The position numbers and the translations under genes were made by a program. A stretch of 64,000 nt of DNA from an uncultured bacterium (GTDB taxonomy: Bacteria; Bacteroidota; Bacteroidia; Bacteroidales; Bacteroidaceae), in contig CAJMSE010000008.1 in assembly GCA_905216025.1 (NCBI GenBank), forward strand, positions 1-64,000. Reading direction: 5' to 3'. Numbering within the stretch: the first letter of the stretch is position 1; each line of letters opens with the position of its first letter. Positions 17,318 to 27,000 of this stretch are shown piece by piece. The notes under the pieces were generated by a model. It was not told the DNA's origin. It saw nothing but the letters and a program-made list of their open reading frames with translations, and ran no database searches.

Positions 17318-18010
17318 TTATATCAGTTTCTTACTTTCCTTTGCCACGAAGTCCTTGAGATAGAACGGCACGAAATAGGCCGTATCCTCCGTCCGGCCCG
17401 ATGCCAGGCGCTTCTCTGCCAGCGGGAACATCCAGCGGGCGAGCGGCTTGATGCCGTCTATCAGGCGCGCATTGGTGTGGCCGATGGCCTCCATGCACTT
17501 CGCCGCGCCGCCTCCGAAGAAGTACACGGGGCGGCTGTCGAGATAGCTGCGGTATGTCTCCGCGTCCACGACGTCGGCTCCCACGGGGCGCACCTCGTCG
17601 AGCGCGCGGCCGTAGATGCCGGCATATACCTCCATCCGGCGGGCGTCTATCATGGGACAGAGCAACGCGTCGTCTTCCATATCGTCGTGTCCGAGCAGCA
17701 CCGGCACGCACATCAGCTCGAGCGTGGGCACGGCAATGAGCGGGATGTCGCGGCCGTAGCATATACCCTTCGCCATCGACACGCCGATGCGCAGGCCCGT
17801 GTAAGAGCCCGGACCGCAGCTCACGGCCACGGCATCGGGCGGCGTCCCCGCTCCGTCGGCGTATGCGAGAGCCTCATCGACGAACACTCCGAGCTTCACT
17901 CCGTGGTTCGGGCCGTCGTGGTCTTCCCTGTTGAACACGCATTCTCCGTCGTTGCTGACGGCCACGGAACACACCTCCGTGCTCGTTTCAATACTTAATA
18001 TGCAAGACAT
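17318..18010 (-). CDS. tsaB: tRNA threonylcarbamoyladenosine biosynthesis protein TsaB
   Basis: 230 residues, ASKHA-fold partner of TsaD in making t6A37 on tRNA. 'ILSIETSTEVCSVAVSND' begins the protein and 'AVSCGPGSYTGLRIGVSMAKGICY' is the diagnostic TsaB motif; 'PMIDARRMEVYAGIYG' is also conserved. It appears to be the first gene of the long leftward string, with a -7 box 28 bp upstream. Confidence 0.95.
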   Translation of the reverse strand: MSCILSIETSTEVCSVAVSNDGECVFNREDHDGPNHGVKLGVFVDEALAYADGAGTPPDAVAVSCGPGSYTGLRIGVSMAKGICYGRDIPLIAVPTLELMCVPVLLGHDDMEDDALLCPMIDARRMEVYAGIYGRALDEVRPVGADVVDAETYRSYLDSRPVYFFGGGAAKCMEAIGHTNARLIDGIKPLARWMFPLAEKRLASGRTEDTAYFVPFYLKDFVAKESKKLI

Positions 18011-18038
18011 AGCAGACTTTCAATATTCTATTAATGTG

Positions 18039-18046
18039 CAAAAATA
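18039..18046 (-). promoter_or_regulatory. -7 box for the tsaB-led operon
   Basis: On the minus strand the site reads TATTTTTG (TAnnTTTG), 28 bp ahead of the tsaB start. It is the only such box near the head of the eleven-gene leftward string. Confidence 0.55.
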
Positions 18047-18157
18047 CTCTTTTTTCCTTAAATACGAGCCCATTTATAATAAATTCACATTAACAGGCTG
18101 CATGGCGGGGGCTAAGCGGCGTCATCGCTGCCGCCGGCCGGGCGGAGCGCGGTGACT

Positions 18158-18333
18158 GTGCGACGGCCTTGCGACGGGGGCCTCGTGAAGATGCGACGGA
18201 GGCTCCGTGACGGTGCGATAAGGCCTCCGTGACGGTGCGGCGGGTTGCCCGCCGATGTATCCTGCCTGCTTCCAAACAGGTCTTTGAGAGCTGTCAAAAG
18301 TGTTTTTGAGAGCTGGCGAAAGTGTTTTTGAGA
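18158..18333 (-). repeat. 22-bp periodic array, eight units of two kinds
   Basis: Read on the minus strand, eight 22-bp units run without a gap. The first three are TCTCAAAAACACTTTTGACAGC-like. The fourth begins AGGCAGGATACATCGG. The last four are GC-rich with CACCGTCACGGAGG-type cores. A diverged copy with the same order is at 42238-42391 on the plus strand. The GTCAC core of the later units also relates it to the GTTAC-type arrays. Confidence 0.8.
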
Positions 18334-18442
18334 ACTGAAGGAAACCGGAAGCAGGCATGAGAAAAAGACGAACAGACCAAACTTAGCTACAAATAGACAT
18401 AAATTAAAAGCCGTCCGCTCCGCCTGGCAGGGGAAAAAGTAA

Positions 18443-18482
18443 TATCTTTGCAATATATTTAATTTGAAGGAGGATGACTATG
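18443..18482 (+). promoter_or_regulatory. -7 box and consensus Shine-Dalgarno for the PCMD gene
   Basis: TATCTTTG (18443-18450) matches the -7 box. AAGGAGG at 18467-18473 is a full Shine-Dalgarno, rare in Bacteroidetes. It abuts the ATG at 18474 but stands 6 nt from the ATG at 18480, so the latter is the better start. Confidence 0.65.
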
Positions 18483-19442
18483 AGAAATATCCTGCTTACA
18501 GCGTGCATGATGGCCGCGAACTGCACGGCCGCCATGGGCCAGGCCGCCGGAGAGCGCGAGGAGCCTGTCAGATACGGCGACATGGAGCATTGGGTGACGA
18601 GACACATCCACGAGTCGGCCATCATCGGCGGCAACGACAAGACCCTCTACGAGATAGGGCCTGCCATGACCATCGAGGGTAACAAGCCCTACGCCAACGC
18701 CGGAGGCTCTCCGTGGGGCACGTCGAACGTCATGGCCAGGGTGGCGGGCATCGTCAAGACCAACAACTCCGTATACAAGGACACGCGGGACGGAGGCCAC
18801 TGCGTCAGGATGACGACGCACATAGAGAGCGTGAAGGTGCTCGGACTGGTGAACATCAGCGTGCTCGCGGCCGGCTCCATCTTCCTCGGCGACATGAAGG
18901 AGCCCATCACCGGCACCAAGGACGGCCCGAAGGCACTCAACTGGGGCATCCCCTTCACCAAAAGGCCCAAGGCGCTGCGCTACGACTACAGGATGAAGGC
19001 GGCCGGCGGAGACAGCAGGATAAGGATGACAGGCTTCAGCGGCAAGACCACCGTGCCCGGACGAGACTGCGCCATAGCCATACTGCTGCTGCAGAAGCGC
19101 ACCGAAGACGCACGCGGCAACATCACGGCAAAGCGCGTCGGCACGATGGTGGTGAAGTACGATGCTTCCACCGGCGGCTGGAAGAACGGCGCCACATACG
19201 AGATTCTCTACGGCGACATAAGGAAAAATCCCGGCTATGACGCACAGACGATGGGGCTGCGCTCCACCGACTACGCCCGCAACAGCAAGGGCAAGAGCGT
19301 GCCCGTGAAGGAGACGGGATGGGCCGCGGCCGGCGAGACGCCCACGCACCTGCTCCTGCAGTTCTCGTCGAGCCACGGCGGGGCATACATCGGCTCGCCG
19401 GGAAACACGCTGTGGATAGACAATGTAAGACTTGTTTACTGA
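18480..19442 (+). CDS. PCMD domain-containing secreted protein
   Basis: About 320 residues. An N-terminal signal peptide ('MRNILLTACMMAANCTAAMGQ') is followed by a putative carbohydrate-metabolism (PCMD) type beta-sandwich: 'WVTRHIHESAIIGGNDKTLYEIGP', 'NSPWGTSNV'-like (here 'GSPWGTSNVMARVAGI'), 'GSIFLGDM', 'RPKALRYDYRMK', and the C-terminal 'GAYIGSPGNTLWIDNVRLVY', all typical of the family. These proteins bind or process glycans at the surface of Bacteroidetes, and the exact role is unknown. Its 3' end overlaps the start of the next gene by 11 bp. Confidence 0.85.
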   Translation: MRNILLTACMMAANCTAAMGQAAGEREEPVRYGDMEHWVTRHIHESAIIGGNDKTLYEIGPAMTIEGNKPYANAGGSPWGTSNVMARVAGIVKTNNSVYKDTRDGGHCVRMTTHIESVKVLGLVNISVLAAGSIFLGDMKEPITGTKDGPKALNWGIPFTKRPKALRYDYRMKAAGGDSRIRMTGFSGKTTVPGRDCAIAILLLQKRTEDARGNITAKRVGTMVVKYDASTGGWKNGATYEILYGDIRKNPGYDAQTMGLRSTDYARNSKGKSVPVKETGWAAAGETPTHLLLQFSSSHGGAYIGSPGNTLWIDNVRLVY

Positions 19443-20619
19443 ACGGCACATGCTCATGACACTCCGCCACATACTCCTGACAGCAGCCTTTGCCGCTCTG
19501 CATGCCTGCACCGCGGCGGCAACGGACAGCACCCGCGTGGCCGCTGACACCGCGGCCACGGGCAAAAGCAGCCTCGTCAACCGCCTGCTGGCTTATTTCA
19601 ACGATGCGAACAAGAACAGGAAACACAGGAAATTCGACTTCAGCATCATCGGCGGACCGCACTACAGCACCGACACGAAGCTCGGACTGGGACTCGTCGC
19701 CGCCGGACTGTACCGCACCGACCGCCGCGACTCACTGCTGCCGCCGTCGAACGTGTCGCTCTTCAGCGACATATCCACCGTGGGATTCTACATGCTGGGC
19801 ATCCGCGGAAACAACATCTTCCCCAAAGACAGGCTCCGTCTCGACTATACCGTCTACTTCTACTCCTTCCCGAGCTACTTCTGGGGCATAGGCCACGACA
19901 TGGGAAACGACAATGCCAACAAGTCGGAGATGGACCGCTGGCAGGCACGCATAAAAGCGAGCCTGCTCTTCAGGATTGCCGACAACCTCTTCGCCGGCCC
20001 CACGGCCATGTACGACTACGTCAGGGCGAGCGGCATAGAGCGCCCCGACCTCTATCCCGGCATCGGCGGGAGCACGTCGTGCGCCGCCGTGGGACTGTCG
20101 CTCGTATACGACTCGCGCGACGTGCTGACAAACCCGCACCGTGGCGCACGCATAGCCGTGTCGCACGTCTTCAGGCCGCGGTGCTTCGGAAACACCTGCA
20201 CCTTCAGTACCACCGACATCGCCGCGAGCTGCTACGGCAGGGTGTGGACGGGCGGTATACTCGCCGCCGAGCTGCGCGGCGTGTTCAACCGGGGCGACAC
20301 GCCATGGGCGATGATGGCGCTGCTGGGCGGGTCAAGCTCGATGCGCGGATACTACGAGGGCCGCTACCGCGACAAGAACAAGATTGAGGTGCAGGCCGAA
20401 CTGCGCCAGCACGTGTGGCGGCGCAACGGCATCACGGCATGGGTGGGCGCGGGAAACGTCTTCGGCAGGTTCGGCGAGATAAGGGCACGGCACATCCTGC
20501 CGAACTACGGCATCGGATACCGGTGGGAGTTCAAGAAAGATGTGAACGTGCGGCTCGACTACGGATTCGGCCGGAGCGGGCAGTCGGGATTCCTGTTCAA
20601 CATCAACGAGGCGTTCTGA
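19432..20619 (+). CDS. Omp85/BamA-like outer-membrane beta-barrel without POTRA domains
   Basis: 395 residues. A signal peptide ('LRHILLTAAFAALHACTAAA') leads into a linker and then a barrel made of alternating strands. 'FSIIGGPHYSTDTKLGLGLVAAGLY' is the first strand pair, and 'GLSLVYDSRDVLTNPHRGARIAVSHVF' and 'GGSSSMRGYYEGRYRDKNKI' correspond to the BamA barrel motifs (the latter to the VRGF/Y loop). The last residue is Phe, as required for barrel insertion. It lacks the POTRA repeats of BamA, so it is a short accessory member with unknown cargo. It is co-translated with the PCMD gene. Confidence 0.8.
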   Translation: MFTERHMLMTLRHILLTAAFAALHACTAAATDSTRVAADTAATGKSSLVNRLLAYFNDANKNRKHRKFDFSIIGGPHYSTDTKLGLGLVAAGLYRTDRRDSLLPPSNVSLFSDISTVGFYMLGIRGNNIFPKDRLRLDYTVYFYSFPSYFWGIGHDMGNDNANKSEMDRWQARIKASLLFRIADNLFAGPTAMYDYVRASGIERPDLYPGIGGSTSCAAVGLSLVYDSRDVLTNPHRGARIAVSHVFRPRCFGNTCTFSTTDIAASCYGRVWTGGILAAELRGVFNRGDTPWAMMALLGGSSSMRGYYEGRYRDKNKIEVQAELRQHVWRRNGITAWVGAGNVFGRFGEIRARHILPNYGIGYRWEFKKDVNVRLDYGFGRSGQSGFLFNINEAF

Positions 20620-20688
20620 CGCCGCGCAGCAGGCAGGCGGTGACGCGGCGGCAGCGGCCTGACATGGAAAGAAAAGAATAACGATAAT

Positions 20689-22392
20689 ATGACCGGAACA
20701 CATCATACACACAACAGCAGCAGACCGGAGCGCGGCCCGCTGCTTCTCTTCTTCGCCGCTCTGGCGGCACTGGCCGTGCCCTGCGCGGCACTCATCTTCA
20801 CCGAGCGGCTGCCTCTCTCCACGCGGCTCTGCGGCTTCATGCTGCCCGTGGCGGCCTACTGGCTGCTGCTCTCGCTCAGCCGCAACATCGGCCGCACGGT
20901 GTGGCTGATGTTCTTCTTCATCTTCCTATCGGCCTTCCAGATCGTCCTTCTCTACCTGTTCGGCAACGGACCGATTGCCGTAGACATGTTCCTGAACATC
21001 ATCACGACGAATCCGGGCGAAGTGTCCGAACTGCTGGGAAACCTCTCCCCGGCCATCGCCACGGTCGTGGTGCTCTACATCCCGCTGCTCACGGCGGCCG
21101 CCGTGGCGGCGGGGCGGAAGGCACTGCTCGACGGCGCCTTTGCCATGAGGCAGCGGCGCATGGCTGCCGCTGCCCTCGCTGCCGCCACGGCCGTGACCGC
21201 CGGCACGGCCGCTGTCACTCCGTCGTTCTGCCTGAAGGCTGACATCTTCCCCCTGAACGCATGCTACAACCTCGCGCTGGCCGTGAACAGGGCATACGCC
21301 ACGGCTCACTACGCCGAAACCTCGGCCGCATTCAGATTCGGCGCAAGACCGACGCACGATGCCGGCGAGCGGGAGATATACGTGCTCGTCGTCGGCGAGA
21401 CGGCACGGGCATGCAACTTCGGACTCTACGGCTACGGACGTAACACGACGCCGAGGCTGGCACGCACCGCAGGGCTGACGGCTTTCGGCCGAGCCCTCAC
21501 GCAGTCGAACACGACGCACAAGAGCGTGCCGATGCTGCTGTCGGCGGTGTCGGCCGCCGACTACGACAGCATTTACCGCCGCAAGAGCATCATCACGGCA
21601 TTCAAGGAGGCGGGCTTCCGCACGGTGTTCCTGTCGAACCAGAACCGCAACCACTCGTTCATAGACTTCTTCGGGAGCGAGGCCGACCGCTGCGTGTTCA
21701 TCAAGGACGACGCCCCGGAGGGCGCAAACGTCATGGACGGCCGCCTGCTCGGATATGCAAAAGGCGAAATCGGCCGCAGCCGCGGCAAGCTGTTCATCGT
21801 GCTGCACACCTACGGGTCGCACTTCACATACAACGAGAGGTATGCCGCGGCCGGGGCGCACTTCCGTCCCGACACCGACATGAGCGCCCGGCGCGACAAC
21901 AGGGCGAGCCTCATCAACGCCTACGACAACACCATAAGGCAGACGGACAGCCTGCTGACAAGCCTCACCGGCATGCTGGCCGGCAGCGGCGCATCGGCCG
22001 CGATGATATACACGTCAGACCATGGCGAGGACATCTTCGACGACGGGATGTCTTTCCTGCACGCCTCGCCAATACCGACATACTATCAGCTACACGTGCC
22101 GCTGCTGGTATGGACGTCGGAGGAGTATGCGGCGAGACATCCGGAGACAATAAAGGCGCTCGCCGCCAACAGCCGTAAGCCGGTGGCGACGAGCGCATCA
22201 GTGTTTCACAGCATGCTCGACATGGCGGGGATTGCCACCCCATACCGTGCCGACAGCCTGTCATTTGCCGGAAAAGGGTATCGTCCGGGAGCGTGGCAGT
22301 ATCTCAACGACCGCAACGAGCAGCGCCTGCTGAGCGACATCGCACTCACCGCCAACGACATAAGACTTCTCAGGAAGAGGGGTATGTGGTAG
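20689..22392 (+). CDS. Phosphoethanolamine transferase, EptA/EptC-like (second copy)
   Basis: 567 residues with five N-terminal membrane helices (to about residue 180) and a periplasmic sulfatase-fold domain. 'REIYVLVVGETARACNFGLYGY' carries the metal-binding Glu, 'QSNTTHKSVPMLLSAVS' carries the Thr nucleophile, and 'AAMIYTSDHGEDIFDD' the Asp-His pair. This is closer to canonical EptA/CptA than the 8244-10100 paralogue. It probably decorates lipid A or core sugars with phosphoethanolamine. It is the last gene of the rightward set and converges on gltD with a 21-bp gap containing a short GC-rich palindrome (about 22397-22417). Confidence 0.9.
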   Translation: MTGTHHTHNSSRPERGPLLLFFAALAALAVPCAALIFTERLPLSTRLCGFMLPVAAYWLLLSLSRNIGRTVWLMFFFIFLSAFQIVLLYLFGNGPIAVDMFLNIITTNPGEVSELLGNLSPAIATVVVLYIPLLTAAAVAAGRKALLDGAFAMRQRRMAAAALAAATAVTAGTAAVTPSFCLKADIFPLNACYNLALAVNRAYATAHYAETSAAFRFGARPTHDAGEREIYVLVVGETARACNFGLYGYGRNTTPRLARTAGLTAFGRALTQSNTTHKSVPMLLSAVSAADYDSIYRRKSIITAFKEAGFRTVFLSNQNRNHSFIDFFGSEADRCVFIKDDAPEGANVMDGRLLGYAKGEIGRSRGKLFIVLHTYGSHFTYNERYAAAGAHFRPDTDMSARRDNRASLINAYDNTIRQTDSLLTSLTGMLAGSGASAAMIYTSDHGEDIFDDGMSFLHASPIPTYYQLHVPLLVWTSEEYAARHPETIKALAANSRKPVATSASVFHSMLDMAGIATPYRADSLSFAGKGYRPGAWQYLNDRNEQRLLSDIALTANDIRLLRKRGMW

Positions 22393-22413
22393 CTCAGGCG
22401 CGGCGGCCGCCGC

Positions 22414-23748
22414 CTATCCTCTCAGATAGCGGTCGGCGTCGACGGCGGCCTGGCGGCCTCCTGCCATGGCCCGCACCACGAGCGATGCGCCTGTAGCGGC
22501 GTCGCCGGCGGTGAAGACGTTGGGCGCAAACGGCGGCAGCTCGGGCTTGAGGAATCCCATCGCCAGCAGCACCATCTCGCATTTTATCACCTCGGGCTTG
22601 CCCACAGGCTCCATCAGCGGGCGTCCGCCGTCGGGGTTGGGCTTCCACGCAATCTCCTGCACGCGCACTCCGGTGAGCCGGCCGTCCTTGCCGATGAACT
22701 CGAGGGTGTTGATGTTCCAGCGGCGGGTGCACCCCTCCTCGTGGCTCGACGTGGTCTTGAACGTGCGGGGGAAGTTGGGCCACGGGTTATTGGGGTCGTC
22801 GGGACCTACCGGCGGCTTGGGCATTATCTCTATCTGCGTCACGCTGCGGCATCCCTGGCGGTGCGCCGTGCCGATGCAGTCGCTGCCGGTGTCGCCTCCT
22901 CCGATGACGAGCACGTCCTTGCCGCGTGCGCTGACCAGCTCGTCCTTGGCAAACTCAGCGCCGGCGAGTATGCGGTTCTGCTGTGCGAGCATCTCGAGCG
23001 CTAAGTGCACGCCTTTCAGTTCACGTCCCTTTATCTTCAGGTCACGCGCCGTGGGTGTTCCCGTGGCCACGACGTAAGCCTCGAATCCCCCGGGCAGTGC
23101 GGCGAGGTCGACGTCGCTTCCATAGCGGAAGTCGATGCCCTCCTGCTCAAGCAGGCTCAGTCGGCGGTCGATGATGGCCTTGTTCAGCTTGAAGTTGGGA
23201 ATGCCGTAGCGCAGCAGTCCGCCGGCGTTCTCGTTGCGTTCGAACACCGTCACGCTGTAGCCCATGCGGTTGAGGCGGTTTGCGGCCACGAGTCCGGCGG
23301 GGCCGGCACCTATCACGGCCACCTTATGTCCGTTGCGCACGGGCTGCACCGCCCGCACGAAGTTCTCCTGAAAGGCCATCTCCATGATGGCGGCCTCGTT
23401 CTCGCGGTTGGTCGTCGGCTCATGGGCCATGAGGTTCAGCACGCACGCCTTCTCGCAGAGCGCAGGGCAGATGCGGCCCGTGAATTCGGGGAAGTCGTTG
23501 GTTGCGCTGAGCAGATGGTATGCCAGCTCATAGTCGCCCTTGCTCAGGGCATCGTTCCACTCCGGCGGCTTGTTGCCTAACGGGCACGCCCAGTGGCAGA
23601 ACGGCACGCCGCAGTCCATGCAGCGCGACGCCTGTGTGCGCCTGTCCTTACTGTTGAGCGTCTGCTCCACTTCGCCGAAATCGTGAATCCGGTCATGTAT
23701 CGGTCTGTATCCCGCCTCCTGGCGGTGAATGGTCAAGAATGTACTCAT
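22414..23748 (-). CDS. gltD: Glutamate synthase small subunit
   Basis: 444 residues, the FAD/NAD(P)H subunit that feeds electrons to GltB. The N-terminal Cys-rich motif 'RCMDCGVPFCHWACPLGNKPPEWN' and 'CPALCEKACVL' bind the 4Fe-4S clusters. 'VAVIGAGPAGLVAANRL' is the FAD loop, 'VLVIGGGDTGSDCIGTA' the second nucleotide loop, and 'VFTAGDAATGASLVVRAM' the C-terminal FAD contact. It follows gltB on the same strand, but the two are separated by a 332-bp repeat element that may interrupt an original tight operon. Confidence 0.95.
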   Translation of the reverse strand: MSTFLTIHRQEAGYRPIHDRIHDFGEVEQTLNSKDRRTQASRCMDCGVPFCHWACPLGNKPPEWNDALSKGDYELAYHLLSATNDFPEFTGRICPALCEKACVLNLMAHEPTTNRENEAAIMEMAFQENFVRAVQPVRNGHKVAVIGAGPAGLVAANRLNRMGYSVTVFERNENAGGLLRYGIPNFKLNKAIIDRRLSLLEQEGIDFRYGSDVDLAALPGGFEAYVVATGTPTARDLKIKGRELKGVHLALEMLAQQNRILAGAEFAKDELVSARGKDVLVIGGGDTGSDCIGTAHRQGCRSVTQIEIMPKPPVGPDDPNNPWPNFPRTFKTTSSHEEGCTRRWNINTLEFIGKDGRLTGVRVQEIAWKPNPDGGRPLMEPVGKPEVIKCEMVLLAMGFLKPELPPFAPNVFTAGDAATGASLVVRAMAGGRQAAVDADRYLRG

Positions 23749-24080
23749 ATTCTTTTAAATGAAGAATGAAGAGTGAAGAATGAAGAATTTGCTGCCGCAG
23801 TGGCAAGCTCTCCTTGCTCCACAATCTGTTCTTTGTATTTTTATGTTATTTATTCTAATGAAGAATGAAGAGTGAAGACGTGCTGATAAGCGAAGCGAAT
23901 AATGAAGATTTTGCTGCCGCAGTGGAAGGGCGGCAGTAACCTTATAGGCTACATAGCCCTTACGTGCTGCGGCCAAAGACGAGACTCTGGCTCTACTGTG
24001 CTGTCCAAATGAAGTCTGCACGTACGTAGTCTGTGCGGCAGCAAATTCTTCATTCTTCACTCTTCATTCTTCATTTACCA
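23749..24080. repeat. Composite dispersed element between gltB and gltD, with 43-bp perfect inverted ends
   Basis: Bases 23757-23799 and 24034-24076 are exact reverse complements (43 bp), made of 'GAAGAATGAAGAGT' units followed by 'TTGCTGCCGCA'. Inside are a second GAAGAAT-type block (about 23860-23910) and a 43-bp motif (23954-23996) containing 'GCTGCGGCCAAAGACGAGAC', found at four other places. A related copy lies at 35339-35605. No reading frame of note is present. Confidence 0.8.
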
Positions 24081-27000
24081 CTAATAGTCTCTCTGCACGT
24101 CTGCAATCTTCTGCCTCAGCTTGTTCATCTGCTCCTCCTGCAGCACGCGCTTGTATTCTATCGGCACCACCTGGATGAAGTCTCCGACATATCGGTTCCA
24201 GTCGTCGAGCATGGTGCGGGCGAGCTTCGAGCCGGTGTAGAGGTAGTGCTGGCGGATGAGTTCGTGCAGCTCCTTGCGGTAACTGCTGTCTTCCACGAGG
24301 TTTATCTCCACCATATCCATGTTGCAGAAGTAGTCGAAGTCGTGGTTCTTGTCCCACACGTAGGCCACGCCGCCGCTCATTCCGGCAGCGAAGTTACGGC
24401 CCGTCTCGCCGAGCACGACCACGCGGCCGCCCGTCATATACTCGCAGCAGTGGTCGCCGGCGCCCTCGATGACGGCTATCGCGCCCGAGTTTCGCACGCC
24501 GAAGCGCTCGCCCACCTTACCGTTGACATACAGTTCGCCGCCCGTTGCGCCGTAAAGGCCTGTGTTTCCGGCTATTATGTTGTCCTCGGCGGGGAAGTTG
24601 CTGCGCACCGGCGGCAGTATGGCTATGCGGCCGCCGCTGAGTCCCTTGCCGAAGTAGTCATTGGCCTCGCCCTCGAGCTTGAAGCTCACGCCGCTGACGA
24701 GGAATGCTCCAAAGCTCTGTCCGGCCGAGCCCTTGAACTTCACGTTGACGGTGTTCTCCGGCAGTCCGGCCGCCCCGTAGCGCTTGGCGATGAGTCCGCT
24801 GAGCATCACTCCCGCCGCGCGGTCGGTGTTCTTGATGGCGTAGTCGAGGTTGACCTCCTCCTGCTCGTCGATGGCCCGCTGCGCCGAGTGGATGATGCGG
24901 CGGTCGAGCACGTCGCCGAGCTCGGCCGGTATGTCGGCCACATGGTGCAGGGCGTTGCCGCCCCCGACGCGGTGGAGCAGGCGGGAGAAATCGAGAGAGC
25001 AGCGGCCCCCCTCAGTCCCCCCAAGGGGGGATGAAGTGGTGAGACTTCCACCCGCAGGTCTTCCCCCCTTGGGGGGATTGAGGGGGGCCTCCACCACCAG
25101 CTCCGTCCGCCCCACGATGTCCTCGAGGCGGGTGTATCCCATCTCTGCCAGATACTCGCGCACCTCCTGGGCGAGGAACGTGAAGTAGTTGACGAGGTAT
25201 TCATAGCGGCCCATGAAGTGCTTGCGCAGTTCGGGGTTCTGCGTGGCCACGCCCATGGGGCACGTGTTCTGGTTGCACTTGCGCATCATCACGCAGCCCA
25301 GCACGATGAGCGCCAGCGTGCCGAACGAGAACTCCTCGGCACCGAGCAGGGCCATCAGTATTACGTCGCGGCCGGTCTTCAGCTGGCCGTCGACCTGCAG
25401 GCGCACCTGTCCACGCAGTCCGTTGAGCACGAGCGTCTGCTGCGTCTCGCTCAGTCCTATCTCCGGCGAGATGCCCGCAAAGCGCATGCTCGACGCCGGA
25501 CTGGCTCCCGTGCCGCCCTCGGCGCCCGATATGACGATGAGGTCGGCCTTGGCCTTGGCCACTCCCGCGGCTATCGTGCCCACGCCGCTCTCGGCCACGA
25601 GCTTCACGCTGACGGCGGCAGTGGGGTTCACGTTCTTGAGGTCGAAGATGAGCTGGGCCAGGTCTTCGATGGAATAGATGTCGTGGTGCGGCGGCGGCGA
25701 GATGAGCGAGATGCCCGGGATGGAGTGGCGCGTGCGGGCGATGACCTCGTCGACCTTGAATCCCGGCAGCTGTCCGCCCTCGCCCGGCTTCGCTCCCTGG
25801 GCCACCTTGATCTGTATCTCCTCGGCGTTGACGAGATATTCGGTAGTCACGCCGAAGCGTCCCGACGCCACCTGCTTTGTCTTCGACGAGAGGGAGATGC
25901 CGTCGACGGTGGCCGTGAAGCGCCCGCTGTCCTCGCCGCCCTCGCCTGTGTTCGAGCGGCCGCCTATCTTGTTCATGGCCAGTGCGATGGCCTCGTGCGC
26001 CTCCTTGCTGAGCGCTCCGAAACTCATGGCACCCACGACAAAGTGCTTCATGATGGCCTCGGCCGGCTCGACCTTGTCTATATCGATGGGGTTGCGGCGG
26101 AATCCGAAGAAGTCGCGGATGAAGATGGGCTTGTCCTTCTCGTCCACGAGCCGCGCGAACTCCTTGTATTTCTTGTAGCTTCCCGTGCGCGTGGCCAGCT
26201 GGAGGGTGGCTATCGTCTCGGGGTTCCAGGCGTGGCGGATGCCGTCACGCCGCCAGTGGAACTGCCCGTGGTTGGGGAGGAAGTGGCCCCCCGTACCCCC
26301 CGAAGGGGGGATTGAAGATGTAACGGAGTCCACTGGTGTCCCCCCTTTGGGGGGATTAAGGGGGGCTCCCTTCACCCTCGCTATCGCATCCCCCGCTATC
26401 TTCTCGAGCCCGATGCCGCCGATGGTCGACGTCTCGGTGCCGAAGTATGTCTTGAGCAGGCTCTCCGACAGGCCGATGCTCTCGAAGATCTTTGCTCCGC
26501 GGTAACTGCGGATGGTGGAGATGCCCATCTTCGCCATTATCTTCAGCAAGGCTTTCTTCACCGCCTTTATGTAGTTGGCCTCGGCGGTTTCATAGTTTTC
26601 CTGTATCTTGCCGCGGCGTACGAGGTCGTCGAGGATGGCGAACGTCATGTAGGGGCACAGCGCCGAGGCACCGTAGCCGAGCAGCAGGGCGGCGTGCATG
26701 GTCTCGCGTATCTCGCCGCTCTCGACGATGAGGGCCGTCTGCACGCGCTTGCCGACGGATATGAGGTAGTGGTGGACGGCGCTCACGGCAAGCAGCGAGG
26801 GGATGGCGGCATGCTCACGGTCGATGTCGCGGTCGGTGAGGATGATGTAGTTGTAGCCGTCGTCGACGCTGCGCTCGGCCTCCTTGCACAGGGCGTCGAG
26901 CGCGTCGCGCAGTCCGTCGGCACCCTTGGCGCACTCGAAGAGTATCGGCAGCTTCACGGTGTTGAAGCCCTTGTAGCGTATGTTGCACAGGATGTCGAGC

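Larger units (their letters stand above)
18011..18473. repeat. Divergent intergenic spacer with promoters and a 22-bp array
   Basis: No gene is seen between tsaB (minus) and the PCMD gene (plus). It contains the tsaB -7 box, a 22-bp-period array at 18158-18333, the plus-strand -7 box at 18443 and a strong ribosome-binding site. Confidence 0.7.
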
